From: an uncultured Cytophagales bacterium
GTDB lineage: Bacteria; Bacteroidota; Bacteroidia; Cytophagales; Thermoflexibacteraceae
Assembly: GCA_938039675.1 (NCBI GenBank)
Contig: CALHUI010000001.1
Coordinates: 62,001-126,000 of the forward strand
Direction of reading: 5' to 3'
Length of the DNA stretch: 64,000 nucleotides
Under the pieces are notes generated by a model. It saw only the letters and a program-made list of their open reading frames with translations, searched no databases and was not told the DNA's origin. Shown here one piece after another: positions 19,579-28,279 of the stretch; within the stretch, counting starts at the first letter, position 1; every line of letters begins with the position of its first letter. The translations under genes and the position numbers were made by a program.

Positions 19579-20481
19579 ATGATACACTCATTGAAACGCT
19601 GCCTGTTTTACTTGTTGGCGGCAGGCTGTTTTTGGAACGTGCAGGCGGCTATAGCCCAACCCAAAAAAGCAACGACTACAACAACATCTACGACTTCAAC
19701 AACGGCTAAAAAACCTGCTGATTCGGAGGTTAAAAAACTTACCATCAGTTTTGTGGAAAATTACGGAAAGTTTACCCAAACCAAAGACAAGCCATCAGTG
19801 TTAAGCTTTATGCATGAAAAAGTATCTGCCTCTTTGTTCAACTCCAACGTCAGTGGCAAGTATCGCAGTTTCACCGGCGACTATCAGAGTTTTGATGAAT
19901 ACCTTACCAAACTCGCCAATGCAGAAAACTTCAATCTGAACTATAAGCTGACAGGTATTGTCGCCGAGCACTCCACCGATGACATTGGCTCGGTAATTTA
20001 CACGGCCGAATATCAGATTGAGCGCGATGGCAGCGTATGGGAAAAAGGCAGAGAACAAGTGACATTGGTTTTCAAGAAATTCGGCAACGACTGGAAAATT
20101 GTGTATTACAACAGCATCAACATTGAAGATGAAAAACTGCGTGGCGACTGTTTCTGCGAGCTTTTCGAGTCTAAGCCCGGCAACTTCGTAACCAAAACTA
20201 CCGTACCCGGCGGCAGAGGATATACCGAAGACCTCCAAAATTTTGAGTTTATACAAAAAACAGCCGGCAGAATCATTCGCTCGGGGAGTACGGTTTATCA
20301 GTGGGCAGACTCAGGCGAAATTTCCTACAATCCGCAACGCGATACCAAAGCATCCAGCATAGCCCCCGCTACCGTAACACTTCCCGGAGTAGCTGCTGAA
20401 AAAGAACAAGCAATTATGCTTATTTTGCGTGAGGTGAATTACAAAGAAGGTTGCGCCAATATCAAAATGCGCAAAAAGTAA
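19579..20481 (+). CDS. Secreted NTF2/SnoaL-like hypothetical protein
   Basis: A 300-residue exported protein. The signal peptide (residues 1-27, ending NVQAAIAQ) is followed by a Thr-rich linker, then an NTF2-like domain (SFVENYGKFTQTKDKPSVLSFMHEKVSASLF ... VTLVFKKFGNDWKIVYYNSINIE). The C-terminal part carries the block EKLRGDCFCELFESK. Function unknown. The next gene (20503) is a paralogue that shares this CxCE block and the overall order, so the pair arose by tandem duplication. The ATG at 19579 is chosen since the 23 codons before it, although open, precede the signal peptide and overlap the promoter. Confidence 0.65.
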   Translation: MIHSLKRCLFYLLAAGCFWNVQAAIAQPKKATTTTTSTTSTTAKKPADSEVKKLTISFVENYGKFTQTKDKPSVLSFMHEKVSASLFNSNVSGKYRSFTGDYQSFDEYLTKLANAENFNLNYKLTGIVAEHSTDDIGSVIYTAEYQIERDGSVWEKGREQVTLVFKKFGNDWKIVYYNSINIEDEKLRGDCFCELFESKPGNFVTKTTVPGGRGYTEDLQNFEFIQKTAGRIIRSGSTVYQWADSGEISYNPQRDTKASSIAPATVTLPGVAAEKEQAIMLILREVNYKEGCANIKMRKK

Positions 20482-20502
20482 TATTTATTACCTGCTTAAT
20501 TT

Positions 20503-21261
20503 ATGAAGGCAATGGCACGACATAGCATCCTGCAAAGTCTGCTGTTGCCTCTTTTATTTGGCATTTGCTCGGTACTTTCGGCACAGAAGCCCGTTGTGGG
20601 AGAGGCCGAGCGCATGTTGTAGCTTTTTGCCCGAAGCTATACTTTGCAAGGAGCAAAAACAGAGGAGCAACTAAAAACCATAATGGCCGTTACTGACCCC
20701 GGATTTACGTTTGAAATCAATACCGTGGTACTTAGCGGCAACAAAAAGAGCCGCCGCGACAATGTTACCGACTGGCTGCAATTTCTGCGGCGAATGCACG
20801 TAGAGGGCTCTTCCGATGTTGTGCGCACCTTCAAAAAAATGGAAGCCATTCATCAGTGCTCCCATACCATCTATGCAAACATTCACATAGAGTTTACTTG
20901 GCAGTTAAAAGGCAAAGACCTCGTCAGAGGCGACGAACACCGCAGCGTGCTATTGCGCAAAGTGGACGAAACCCAGCGGCGCATTGTAAACATCCGTTCT
21001 CTGATGATTGAAACAGAGAAATTCCGCGAGACTTGTCTGTGCGAAATCCTTGCTTCCAAAAACTCCTCCAATGTTTCTGCCAAAATAACTATGCCTGCCG
21101 GAAGCAACTACCGCGCCTCAACCGTAGTTTTTGAAATTCAGGAATGCGACCCGCTCCAAAAAACCTACCTGATACGCATCAGCAATTATGAGTTCAAATG
21201 GATGGCCACCGGACAGCTCTACTTGTTAAAAAATGACAAACAATGCGGAAAAGTGTCATAG
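20503..21261 (+). pseudogene. Paralogue of the preceding secreted protein, amber codon at codon 40
   Basis: The ATG at 20503 begins a signal peptide (LLLPLLFGICSVLSAQ) and the frame reads VVGEAERML, then TAG at 20620-20622, and then continues in the same frame (LFARSYTLQGAKTEEQLKT) to the TGA at 21261. There is no shift; only this stop separates the two halves. The C-terminal half matches the neighbour at EKFRETCLCEILASKNSSNVSAKITMP against EKLRGDCFCELFESKPGNFVTKTTVP. A CAG-to-TAG change would explain the stop. It is probably a recent pseudogene; read-through would be needed for function. Confidence 0.7.
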
Positions 21262-21411
21262 AACCCCAAATGATTGGTGCTTCCTTAGAATAAAAACAGG
21301 TACTCGGCATCATTATCCGCAAGTATCTGTTCGAGTTTGAGTGTGCCCAAATCACTTTCAAGTAAAGTTGGCATGTTATTTTTGTTGTTGCAACGAAAAA
21401 ACAACAATCAC

Positions 21412-22080
21412 GTGGCAAAGAAACTTTTTTTCGGTTTACTGCTTACCGTTTGGGCAGTGGCTGCGCAGGCACAATTGGGCTTGCTGAAACGTGCACCCAT
21501 CAATTTGGTAATGGATTTAGGCATTTCAGGTTTGCAGGATGCACCTGTTTCAATGGAATTGAATCCCCTGAACTCTCGCACGGTCAATATCTATTACATG
21601 AAAAACATTCGCATCAGCAACCATTTTTCGTTCAATTTGGGCGCCGGTGCAGGTATGGAAAAATATGCGTTCAGCAAGGAAGTCCTGCTGGAAAGCGGCT
21701 TTCAAAGTGCCATTATGAGCAACATTGCCTCCTTCGATGTGCGCAAAACGCTTGTAGCAATCAACTATGCGGACCTTCCGATAGAGTTCCGATTTACTAC
21801 CAAAAGTGGCAGAAAAGCCTTCCGAGTGGCCGCAGGCGGTAAAATAGGCGTTCGCGTAAGCTCACATACCAAAGTAAAATTTGAAGACGGCGACAAGAGC
21901 AAGTACAAAGATGACTTTTACCTCAATCCTATCCGTTACGGCATCTATGGGCGCATGGGCTACGGCTCGTTCAACGTATTTGCCTACTATGGGCTTTCAG
22001 AACTCTTTCGCGCAAGCAAAGCCCCCGAAGGTGCGCCTGTTACGCCTTTTACTTTCGGCATCTCGCTGACGACTTTTTAG
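21412..22080 (+). CDS. Outer membrane beta-barrel protein (PorT-like)
   Basis: A 222-residue protein that starts at a GTG (21412), giving a clean signal peptide VAKKLFFGLLLTVWAVAAQAQ. An ATG at 21373 in the same frame would put 13 odd residues ahead of it. The mature part alternates short amphipathic strands (SFNLGAGAGMEKYAF, AINYADLPIEFRFTTKSGRKAFRVAAGGKIGVRVSSHTK, YGIYGRMGYGSFNVFAYYGLSELF) and ends in an aromatic (TFGISLTTF), as outer membrane barrels do. It belongs to the general PorT/OmpA-like barrel group of Bacteroidota. Its role is unknown. Confidence 0.75.
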   Translation: MAKKLFFGLLLTVWAVAAQAQLGLLKRAPINLVMDLGISGLQDAPVSMELNPLNSRTVNIYYMKNIRISNHFSFNLGAGAGMEKYAFSKEVLLESGFQSAIMSNIASFDVRKTLVAINYADLPIEFRFTTKSGRKAFRVAAGGKIGVRVSSHTKVKFEDGDKSKYKDDFYLNPIRYGIYGRMGYGSFNVFAYYGLSELFRASKAPEGAPVTPFTFGISLTTF

Positions 22081-22108
22081 AGCAGATGCAAGCAAAAGTT
22101 TGCCGTTC

Positions 22109-23932
22109 TTACTTCCGCATCTTGCGGCGCAGCATCGCACGGCGAACATCTTCCAATGTTCCTTTCGGAATGGACTGAATAAGTTTGCGCGTGTAATCGT
22201 TTTTGGGGTGTTCGTAAATATCTTCGGCAAAACCGCACTCCACGAGCTTTCCTTCTTTCATTACCAAAATGCGGTCAGAAATAAATTTGACAACCGACAA
22301 ATCGTGAGAAATAAAGATGTAGGTCAGCTTAAACTTGTCTTTCAGCTGGTTGAGCAGATTGAGCACCTGTGCCTGAACCGAGACGTCAAGCGCCGATACC
22401 GACTCATCGCAAATAATAAATCTGGGTTGCAGCGCCAATGTGCGGGCAATGGAAACGCGCTGGCGCTGCCCGCCCGAAAACTCATGCGGGAATCGGTTGA
22501 AGTGTACGCTACTCAAATTAACCGTTTCCAGCAGGTCAATGGCAACTTCTTTGCGCTTCTTGTCGCTCTCGTGCAAATTATGGAAGCGCATAGGCTCCAT
22601 AATGGCCTCACCGATGGTCATGCGCGGATTGAGCGATGAGTAGGGGTCTTGGAAAATAATCTGAATTTCGCGCCGCAGTTCCCGCAATTCGCGTTTGGGC
22701 ATTTTGAGAATATTGCGGTGCTTGTAGTAAACCTCCCCCGATACGTGCTCAACCAAATTGAGAATGGCACGCCCCAGTGTTGTTTTGCCGCAACCGCTGG
22801 CACCCACCAAGCCCAAAGTTTCGCCCGGATAGATTTCAAAACTTACTCCATCAACAGCTTTTTGCACGCAAGTTACTTTGCCCAACCAGTTTTTTTTCAA
22901 AGGAAAATGCACTTGTAAATTGCGCACTTTGATAAGCGGCTCTTGTGCAAGTAAAGATTCCTGGCGCGCGATGATTTCGTCTTTGCTCTGAAAGTTCAGC
23001 AAGAGTGCCTGACCTACCGACTTAAACTTATTTTCCTGACGGTCAGTAACGTTGCCGTTAGCATCTGTATCCATAAAGTCGGAGATAACAGGCAGTACTT
23101 TTAATTTGATGTCCAAACGGGGGCGGCAGGCAAGCAGACCTTTCGTATAAGGATGTTGCGGCGATGAAAATATATCCCACGTAGCTCCTTGCTCTACAAT
23201 TTTTCCGTTGTACATCACCAGCAGGTGGTCAGCTACTTCGCCAATAACTCCCAAATCGTGGCTGACAAAAAGAATGGATGTGTCTATTTGGTCGCGCAGT
23301 TCCTGAAAAAGTTCCAGAATGCGATGCTGCACCGTTACATCCAATGCTGTTGTCGGCTCATCGGCAATCAGCAGCGAGGGGTTGCACGAAAGTGCCATTG
23401 CAATCATCACGCGCTGTTTCTGCCCGCCGGAAATTTCGTGCGGATATGCCCGGAAAATATTCTCCGGATGCGGCAGTTTGACTTTGTCAAACATTTCAAG
23501 CGTCCGCTTCCGTGCTTGGCTGAACGAAAGCTCGGGATTGTGCAGCAGCAGTGCCTCCATCACCTGATTTCCACAGGTAAAAACAGGGTTGAGCGAGGTC
23601 ATCGGATCCTGAAAAATCATTGCAATTTCGCCGCCGCGAAGCATCCGCATCTCTTCTCGGCTGAGTCTGGTGATATCTACGCGCCCGAGCGAAGGCGAAT
23701 CGAATAAAATTTTCCCTTGTTCTATGCGTCCGGGTGGCGGAATAAGCCGCATCGTAGCCAGTGCCGTAACAGACTTCCCCGAACCTGATTCGCCGACAAT
23801 GCCAATGGTTTCACGCTTTTTTACCTGAAAACTGATGTTTTCAACGGCGGTAACCTGCCCGTGCTTGGTTTCAAAACAAACTTTCAGGTCTTCAACAGAT
23901 AGTAGTGGTATTTCTTCTTTGCCGGTAGCCAT
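22109..23932 (-). CDS. Fused DppD-DppF dipeptide/oligopeptide ABC ATPase
   Basis: A 607-residue protein with two complete ABC ATPase modules in one chain. The first has Walker A GESGSGKS (47-54), signature ISGGQKQRVMIA and Walker B LLIADEP. The second has GASGCGKT (about 377), signature FSGGQRQRVSIA and FIICDESVSALD. Each ends in the OppD/F-type tail (YTKGLLACRPRL; YTRKLIQSIPKG). In most species the two halves are separate proteins; the fusion is common in Bacteroidota. It would power uptake of peptides (or nickel-type solutes) with permeases encoded elsewhere. Confidence 0.92.
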   Translation of the reverse strand: MATGKEEIPLLSVEDLKVCFETKHGQVTAVENISFQVKKRETIGIVGESGSGKSVTALATMRLIPPPGRIEQGKILFDSPSLGRVDITRLSREEMRMLRGGEIAMIFQDPMTSLNPVFTCGNQVMEALLLHNPELSFSQARKRTLEMFDKVKLPHPENIFRAYPHEISGGQKQRVMIAMALSCNPSLLIADEPTTALDVTVQHRILELFQELRDQIDTSILFVSHDLGVIGEVADHLLVMYNGKIVEQGATWDIFSSPQHPYTKGLLACRPRLDIKLKVLPVISDFMDTDANGNVTDRQENKFKSVGQALLLNFQSKDEIIARQESLLAQEPLIKVRNLQVHFPLKKNWLGKVTCVQKAVDGVSFEIYPGETLGLVGASGCGKTTLGRAILNLVEHVSGEVYYKHRNILKMPKRELRELRREIQIIFQDPYSSLNPRMTIGEAIMEPMRFHNLHESDKKRKEVAIDLLETVNLSSVHFNRFPHEFSGGQRQRVSIARTLALQPRFIICDESVSALDVSVQAQVLNLLNQLKDKFKLTYIFISHDLSVVKFISDRILVMKEGKLVECGFAEDIYEHPKNDYTRKLIQSIPKGTLEDVRRAMLRRKMRK

Positions 23933-23952
23933 ATGAGGGTATCAAGGGCACT

Positions 23953-23960
23953 CAAAGTTA
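23953..23960 (-). promoter_or_regulatory. -7 box (TAACTTTG) before the fused ATPase gene
   Basis: The minus strand reads TAACTTTG, 20 bases before the ATG at 23932. There is no clear -33 element. Confidence 0.4.
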
Positions 23961-23998
23961 GGGCAATAATTTGAACGGAAAAGAATTTGCAGTGGTAC

Positions 23999-24697
23999 TC
24001 AGCTCTCCTTTTTCAATAGAGTTTGCAGGGTTTTCCAAACTGTTTCGCTTACAATCAGGTGGCCTTCGGCTGTCGGGTGGATGCCGTCGGGCAGGTTTAG
24101 CGAAGGTTCGCCTCCTACTTTTTCCAACAGAAAAGGAATCAGCTCTACCTTGTTGGATTTGGCAAGTTCGGGATAAATTTTGCGGAAGGCTGCCGCATAA
24201 TCCAGACCCATGTTGGGCGGCACTTCCATACCGGCCAAAATAATTTTAATGGCAGGATATTTCGCTTTGGCTTTGCTGATAATGGATTGCAGGTTTTTGC
24301 GAGTCTCTTCGGGGCTAATCCCGCGCAGGCCGTCGTTGCCGCCCAGTTCAATTATCAGAATATCAATGGGTTGTTCCAGCATCCAGTCTATGCGTGTATT
24401 GCCGCTGGCGGTGGTTTCGCCGCTCAAGCCTGCGTTGATGCAGCGGTAAGGTAGCCCCAGCGAATCTATTCGGCGCTGAATCAGTGCAGGGAACGCCTGC
24501 TCTATTTCCAGCCCAAAACCTGCCGTCAGGCTGTTACCGAAAAATAAAATTACTTTGCGATTGTCTGCCTCCGCAGGTGCGGAGGTGCGCAATGTATCGG
24601 CTGCCCCTTGCGACTGCTCCTGTTGCGGAGTGGCGCAGGCTGTCAATAATAACAGTATCAAAACATAAGAATTAATCCAATTTAACAATTTGCTCAT
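23999..24697 (-). CDS. SGNH-type esterase/arylesterase, lipoprotein
   Basis: A 232-residue lipoprotein. The signal ends LLLLTAC, with the lipid-bearing Cys at 21. A GDSL/SGNH hydrolase of the TesA kind follows: block I FFGNSLTAGFG (Ser56), block II Gly in NAGLSGETTASG, block III ELGGND, and block V DGIHPTAEGH with the Asp and His. It would hydrolyse acyl or aryl esters, or thioesters, at the envelope. Its ATG (24695-24697) overlaps by two bases the ATG of the divergent gene, sharing the palindrome CATG, so promoters must lie inside the coding regions. Confidence 0.88.
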   Translation of the reverse strand: MSKLLNWINSYVLILLLLTACATPQQEQSQGAADTLRTSAPAEADNRKVILFFGNSLTAGFGLEIEQAFPALIQRRIDSLGLPYRCINAGLSGETTASGNTRIDWMLEQPIDILIIELGGNDGLRGISPEETRKNLQSIISKAKAKYPAIKIILAGMEVPPNMGLDYAAAFRKIYPELAKSNKVELIPFLLEKVGGEPSLNLPDGIHPTAEGHLIVSETVWKTLQTLLKKES

Positions 24698-25046
24698 GAG
24701 ACTTTTTGTTTACGGTACACTTCGCTCAGGCGGCAGTAATCATCATTTGCTGAAGACCGCCACAGTAGTGGCAAAAGATATTTGCCTTTGCGGTTATGCT
24801 ATGTACAACTTCGGTCCTTATCCTTTTGTTGAGCCAAGTGCTGAAGCCGAAAGCATGATTTACGGTGAAATTTATGAAATTCCACTTGAGCTTTTGCCGA
24901 TTTTAGACCGGTTAGAAGACATTGAGCATGAGCTTTACGAGCGCATCTACGACTCTCGGATTGAGGCTTGGCTCTATGTCAGCGGAAAAAATGCGCCGCA
25001 CAACCTGCCGAAAATCAAAAGCGGCGATTGGTTTCGCCGCTCCTGA
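24696..25046 (+). CDS. Gamma-glutamylcyclotransferase family protein (AIG2-like)
   Basis: A 116-residue protein with the family opening RLFVYGTLRSGGSNHHLL, a strand pair ending YPFVEPSAEAESMIYGEIYEI, and the Glu-bearing stretch ILDRLEDIEHELYERI. The family cyclises gamma-glutamyl amines or peptides to release 5-oxoproline. The start is the ATG at 24696, overlapping the divergent esterase start. The stop is immediately followed, with no gap, by the stop of hemA on the other strand. Confidence 0.82.
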   Translation: MRLFVYGTLRSGGSNHHLLKTATVVAKDICLCGYAMYNFGPYPFVEPSAEAESMIYGEIYEIPLELLPILDRLEDIEHELYERIYDSRIEAWLYVSGKNAPHNLPKIKSGDWFRRS

Positions 25047-26318
25047 TTAATTTTCTATTCTTACTTTCTCCAAATTGAATAAATCGTTCAGCACGTCTGC
25101 CAGCGTTTCGGCTTCGCCGCGTTTACAGGCTGCTTTGAGTTGCAAAACAGGCATTTTGATAATTTTTTGCATCATGTTTTTGGAGATTTGTTCAATTTTT
25201 TCGGCTTCTTCGGCATTCAGGTGCTTCATGTATCGAGCAATTTCCTCTTTGCGGATTTGCTCCAGCATGTTTTTGAGCTTGTTGATAACCGGCGAAACAA
25301 CCATTTCTTTTGTCCAGTTGCTAAAGTCGCTCATAGCTTCGCCGATGATGCGTTCCACGTCGGGGATAGCTGCCAATCGGTGTTGCAAAGCCTCATTGGC
25401 ATGGTTGTTAATATCGTCCACGTTGTAAACGATGCAGCCGGGCAGTTGCTCTACTTCGGGGGCAATGCTGCGCGGCACCGAAAGGTCAAAAAAGTAACGG
25501 AATTTGCCTGTTTGATGATAGCAGGCAACCTGTGCAGCCTCAATCAGCGGTGTTTCTTTGGCAACCGAACTGACAACTACGTCTGCCTGCTCCATGCAGC
25601 GTTCCCAATCGGCAAAGTCAATCACCTCAAAATCAGAATCTTGTGCAATTAATTCCGCTTTGGCGCGTGTGCGATTGGCAAGCCATACTTTGGCGAACCG
25701 GGAGTCTTTCAGGTTGCGCACAACGTCTGCCCCGATTTCACCCAATCCGATAACCAAAACGGTGGGTGCGTTATTGGAAGCCGTCAGTTTTTCCATCATT
25801 TCAACGGCAGCATAAGATACAGATGCTGCCCCATCGCGGAAGGCTGTCTCCTGAAATACGCGCTTGTTGGTAAAGAAAATGGTGTGCATCAGGCGGTGCA
25901 GAAACGGCCCTGCCATGCCTTCATCTGCCGACCACTGATAAGCAAGTTTTATTTGATGGATTACCTGCAAATCGCCGACCACCTGCGATTCAAGCCCGAT
26001 ACCCACGCGGAACAGGTGCTTAACGGCTGCTTCGTGCGTATCTTCAATGTGAAAGTAGGGTAGAATTTCATGCACCGACAGTTGATTTTTTTCCATGCAA
26101 AGCTGTGTGATAATTTCTTTGCCCATAGACCGGTCGGCGCTATAATAAACTTCTGTACGATTGCATGTAGAAACCGCCAGCACCTCAGATAAGCCTAACG
26201 CATCTTTGAGGCGTTGCAATAGCCTGCGGGCTTGCTGCTCGTCTAAGGATACTTTTTCACGTACTTCAATGGGCGCTGTTTTATAAGTGAGTATGACAGC
26301 TTTAAAGTTCTCAAACAT
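25047..26318 (-). CDS. hemA: Glutamyl-tRNA reductase
   Basis: A 423-residue enzyme that reduces Glu-tRNA to glutamate-1-semialdehyde, the first step of C5-type haem synthesis. The catalytic Cys52 sits in VLAVSTCNRTEVYY, the substrate region in ESQVVGDLQVIHQIK, and the NADPH domain in VLVIGLGEIGADVVRNLKD. The C-terminal dimerisation helix ends the chain. The ATG at 26316-26318 (MFENFKAVILTYKTAPIEVREK) is chosen; 20 further residues in frame are not family-like. The -7 box lies 25 bases upstream. The end of the gene abuts the convergent gene directly. Confidence 0.95.
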   Translation of the reverse strand: MFENFKAVILTYKTAPIEVREKVSLDEQQARRLLQRLKDALGLSEVLAVSTCNRTEVYYSADRSMGKEIITQLCMEKNQLSVHEILPYFHIEDTHEAAVKHLFRVGIGLESQVVGDLQVIHQIKLAYQWSADEGMAGPFLHRLMHTIFFTNKRVFQETAFRDGAASVSYAAVEMMEKLTASNNAPTVLVIGLGEIGADVVRNLKDSRFAKVWLANRTRAKAELIAQDSDFEVIDFADWERCMEQADVVVSSVAKETPLIEAAQVACYHQTGKFRYFFDLSVPRSIAPEVEQLPGCIVYNVDDINNHANEALQHRLAAIPDVERIIGEAMSDFSNWTKEMVVSPVINKLKNMLEQIRKEEIARYMKHLNAEEAEKIEQISKNMMQKIIKMPVLQLKAACKRGEAETLADVLNDLFNLEKVRIEN

Positions 26319-26342
26319 TTTGTTCTCACGGGTTCGATGTTG

Positions 26343-26350
26343 CAAAATTA
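26343..26350 (-). promoter_or_regulatory. -7 box (TAATTTTG) of hemA
   Basis: The minus strand reads TAATTTTG, 25 bases before the hemA ATG; there is no matching -33 TTG. Confidence 0.4.
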
Positions 26351-26433
26351 CACTTGGAAGCGTTAAAAAAGATGACATAAGTCATTTACGACAAAAACTC
26401 CTGTTGCTTCCTTCTTAATAACGCTAATCATTG

Positions 26434-27087
26434 CTATTTTGTGCTGTTCCAGCCAAATTTTCCTGTTAGTGGCACAAAGGCAAAAATGTCAAAAGTTTCG
26501 GTAACGGGTTGTCCGTTTTTTTTAGTGATGCGCAACATCTGTTGCTGTTCCAAATTGCCTACCGGAATTACTAATCGACCGCCTTCGTCTAACTGGTCAA
26601 TGAGTGCCTGAGGTACTGCCGGAGCTGCTGCCGTTACAAGAATGGCCTGAAAAGGTGCTTGTGAAGGCAATCCGACGCTGCCATCGCCAAAAAGGATGGT
26701 AAGTTTCATACGTAGGTGTGATAATACCTTTTTGGACTGTAAAAAAAGTTTGCGTTTACACTCAATGCTGAAAACTTTAGCACCCAAATGGCAGAGAATA
26801 GCTGCCTGATAGCCTGAACCCGTGCCGATTTCTAACACCTTTTCACCGGGCTGTATTTGAAGCAGTTGCGTTTGAAAAGCCACTGTGTAGGGCTGTGAGA
26901 TGGTTTGTCCTTCACCTATGGCAAAGGCTTTGTCTTGGTAGGCATGTTCGGCAAAGGCACTGTCCAGAAAAAAGTGGCGCGGTACTGCACTAACGGCAGC
27001 CAGCACCCTTTCATCGCTGATGCCTTTTTTGCGCAACTGCTCTACCAACGCCATCCGCAGGCCAATATGTTTGAAAGTATCTTGCAT
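26434..27087 (-). CDS. pcm: Protein-L-isoaspartate O-methyltransferase
   Basis: A 217-residue SAM-dependent enzyme that methylates isoaspartyl residues in damaged proteins. Motif I is KVLEIGTGSGYQAAIL (about 83-98). The upstream substrate motif VPRHFFLDSAFAEHAYQDKAFAIGEGQTISQPYTVAFQ and the late motif GRLVIPVGNL are complete. The ATG at 27085-27087 (MQDTFKHIGLRMALV) is chosen; the frame runs open much further but that region crosses tRNA-Cys on the other strand and is not coding. Confidence 0.94.
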   Translation of the reverse strand: MQDTFKHIGLRMALVEQLRKKGISDERVLAAVSAVPRHFFLDSAFAEHAYQDKAFAIGEGQTISQPYTVAFQTQLLQIQPGEKVLEIGTGSGYQAAILCHLGAKVFSIECKRKLFLQSKKVLSHLRMKLTILFGDGSVGLPSQAPFQAILVTAAAPAVPQALIDQLDEGGRLVIPVGNLEQQQMLRITKKNGQPVTETFDIFAFVPLTGKFGWNSTK

Positions 27088-27089
27088 AC

Positions 27090-27120
27090 TTGTTTGATAA
27101 AAAATGTTGTTATACCTTTG
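27090..27120 (+). promoter_or_regulatory. Promoter of tRNA-Cys
   Basis: TTG (27090-27092), 20 bases, TACCTTTG (27113-27120), a full Bacteroidota match, 17 bases before the tRNA. Confidence 0.65.
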
Positions 27121-27137
27121 TACCACCTTAAACAAAA

Positions 27138-27208
27138 GGTCACGTGGCCGAGTGGCTAGGCAGAGGTCTGCAAAACCTTTTACAGCGGTTCGAATCCGCT
27201 CGTGACCT
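27138..27208 (+). tRNA. tRNA-Cys (GCA)
   Basis: A 71-base cloverleaf. The acceptor GGTCACG pairs with CGTGACC, the anticodon GCA is in the loop after AGAGGTCT, and the T arm is AGCGG-TTCGAAT-CCGCT. The discriminator is T, as usual for tRNA-Cys. CCA is not encoded. A T run follows directly. Confidence 0.95.
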
Positions 27209-27234
27209 CTTTTTTTCTGCAAAAAAAATAATAA

Positions 27235-27266
27235 TTGATTTTTTTTCTGCATCTTTCTTAGTTTTG
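27235..27266 (+). promoter_or_regulatory. Promoter of the secreted endonuclease gene
   Basis: TTG (27235-27237), 21 bases, TAGTTTTG (27259-27266); the ATG is 20 bases further on. Confidence 0.6.
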
Positions 27267-27286
27267 CATGAAAACAAATTTTAATC

Positions 27287-28201
27287 ATGCAAATGAAAAG
27301 CGTTATAGCCGTCATCATTGTTGCTTTGCTTGTGATTTTAGGCAAATGTAGGGGAGTGGAAGTTTCATCTCCCGCGCCTAATCAAACAACTACTAAGCCC
27401 CCCGCACCCGGAGGAAACACAACCGATGCTTCACAGCCTACCCGAGACCCCCATTTGGCACTGGGGAATCCGAGCAATGCAACAAAAGATGAGCGCAATT
27501 ATGACAACTTCTTGATAGAATATCCACAATTTGCTGTTTCTTATAACCGTTCGCGCGGCACTGCTAACTGGGTGGCATGGCATTTGAGCAAAGCATGGCG
27601 CGGCACTGCCAAGCGACAAAACAACTTCCGCTTCGACCCTTCTTTACCTGCATCTTGGTTTCGTGCAACCACCAACCACTATACGGGCTCCGGTTTTGAC
27701 CGCGGGCACATGTGCCCTTCCGATGACCGCGACGGCAGCGAAGAAGACAATTCTGCTACTTTCCTGATGACCAATATCGTCCCACAGGCACCTAAAAATA
27801 ATCAAGAAACTTGGCGCTTACTGGAAGAGTACTGCCGCCGTCTGGCAGATGAAGGCAATGAAATGTACATTTACTCCGGCGTTTATGGCAGGGGAGGCAC
27901 AGGCAGCAACGGCACAGCCACCAACATCGCCAACGGCCAAATTACCGTTCCTTCAAGGATTTGGAAAGTGATTGTCGTACTGCCCGTTGGTACTAATGAT
28001 ATTACCCGTATCAATGCCAATACGCGCATTATCGCCGTTGATACGCCCAACACACAGTCGGTTGCAGAAAAACCATGGGGCGACTATCGGGTAAGTGTGC
28101 GTGCCATTGAGCAGGCCACCGGTTTAAACTTCTTTGTAAGTTTGCCACAATCACTGCAAAATACGCTGGAAACCAAAGTAGATAACGGCCCTACACGCTA
28201 A
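27287..28201 (+). CDS. Secreted DNA/RNA non-specific endonuclease
   Basis: A 304-residue exported nuclease of the beta-beta-alpha metal (Serratia nuclease) family, cutting DNA and RNA outside the cytoplasm. It has an N-terminal signal/anchor (residues 4-20), a Pro/Thr/Asn-rich linker (25-60), then the nuclease domain with the catalytic DRGHMCPSDDR motif (His141) and the metal-binding Asn in LMTNIVPQAPKNNQ (Asn163). Length and order fit the family. It may serve phosphate or nucleotide scavenging. It has its own promoter and terminator, so it is a single-gene unit. Confidence 0.92.
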   Translation: MQMKSVIAVIIVALLVILGKCRGVEVSSPAPNQTTTKPPAPGGNTTDASQPTRDPHLALGNPSNATKDERNYDNFLIEYPQFAVSYNRSRGTANWVAWHLSKAWRGTAKRQNNFRFDPSLPASWFRATTNHYTGSGFDRGHMCPSDDRDGSEEDNSATFLMTNIVPQAPKNNQETWRLLEEYCRRLADEGNEMYIYSGVYGRGGTGSNGTATNIANGQITVPSRIWKVIVVLPVGTNDITRINANTRIIAVDTPNTQSVAEKPWGDYRVSVRAIEQATGLNFFVSLPQSLQNTLETKVDNGPTR

Positions 28202-28234
28202 ATTTTGTTTTGCTTCATTTTATTCATAACTTCC

Positions 28235-28258
28235 AAGCGGCTTTGCGGCCGCTTTTTT
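28235..28258 (+). terminator. Terminator of the endonuclease gene
   Basis: Stem AAGCGGC (28235-28241) / GCCGCTT (28248-28254), then T residues. Confidence 0.75.
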
Positions 28259-28279
28259 CTTGTTATAACAGATATTCTT

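Noticed and set aside
21285-21374. A 29-codon minus-strand frame (MPTLLESDLGTLKLEQIL...) ahead of the beta-barrel gene
   Set aside because: Acidic and coding-like, but too short, without signal or promoter, and its start overlaps the barrel's possible ATG. It may be a remnant only.
22100-22639. 179-codon plus-strand frame opposite the fused ATPase
   Set aside because: It lies wholly antisense to a clear ABC ATPase and its protein has no recognisable features.
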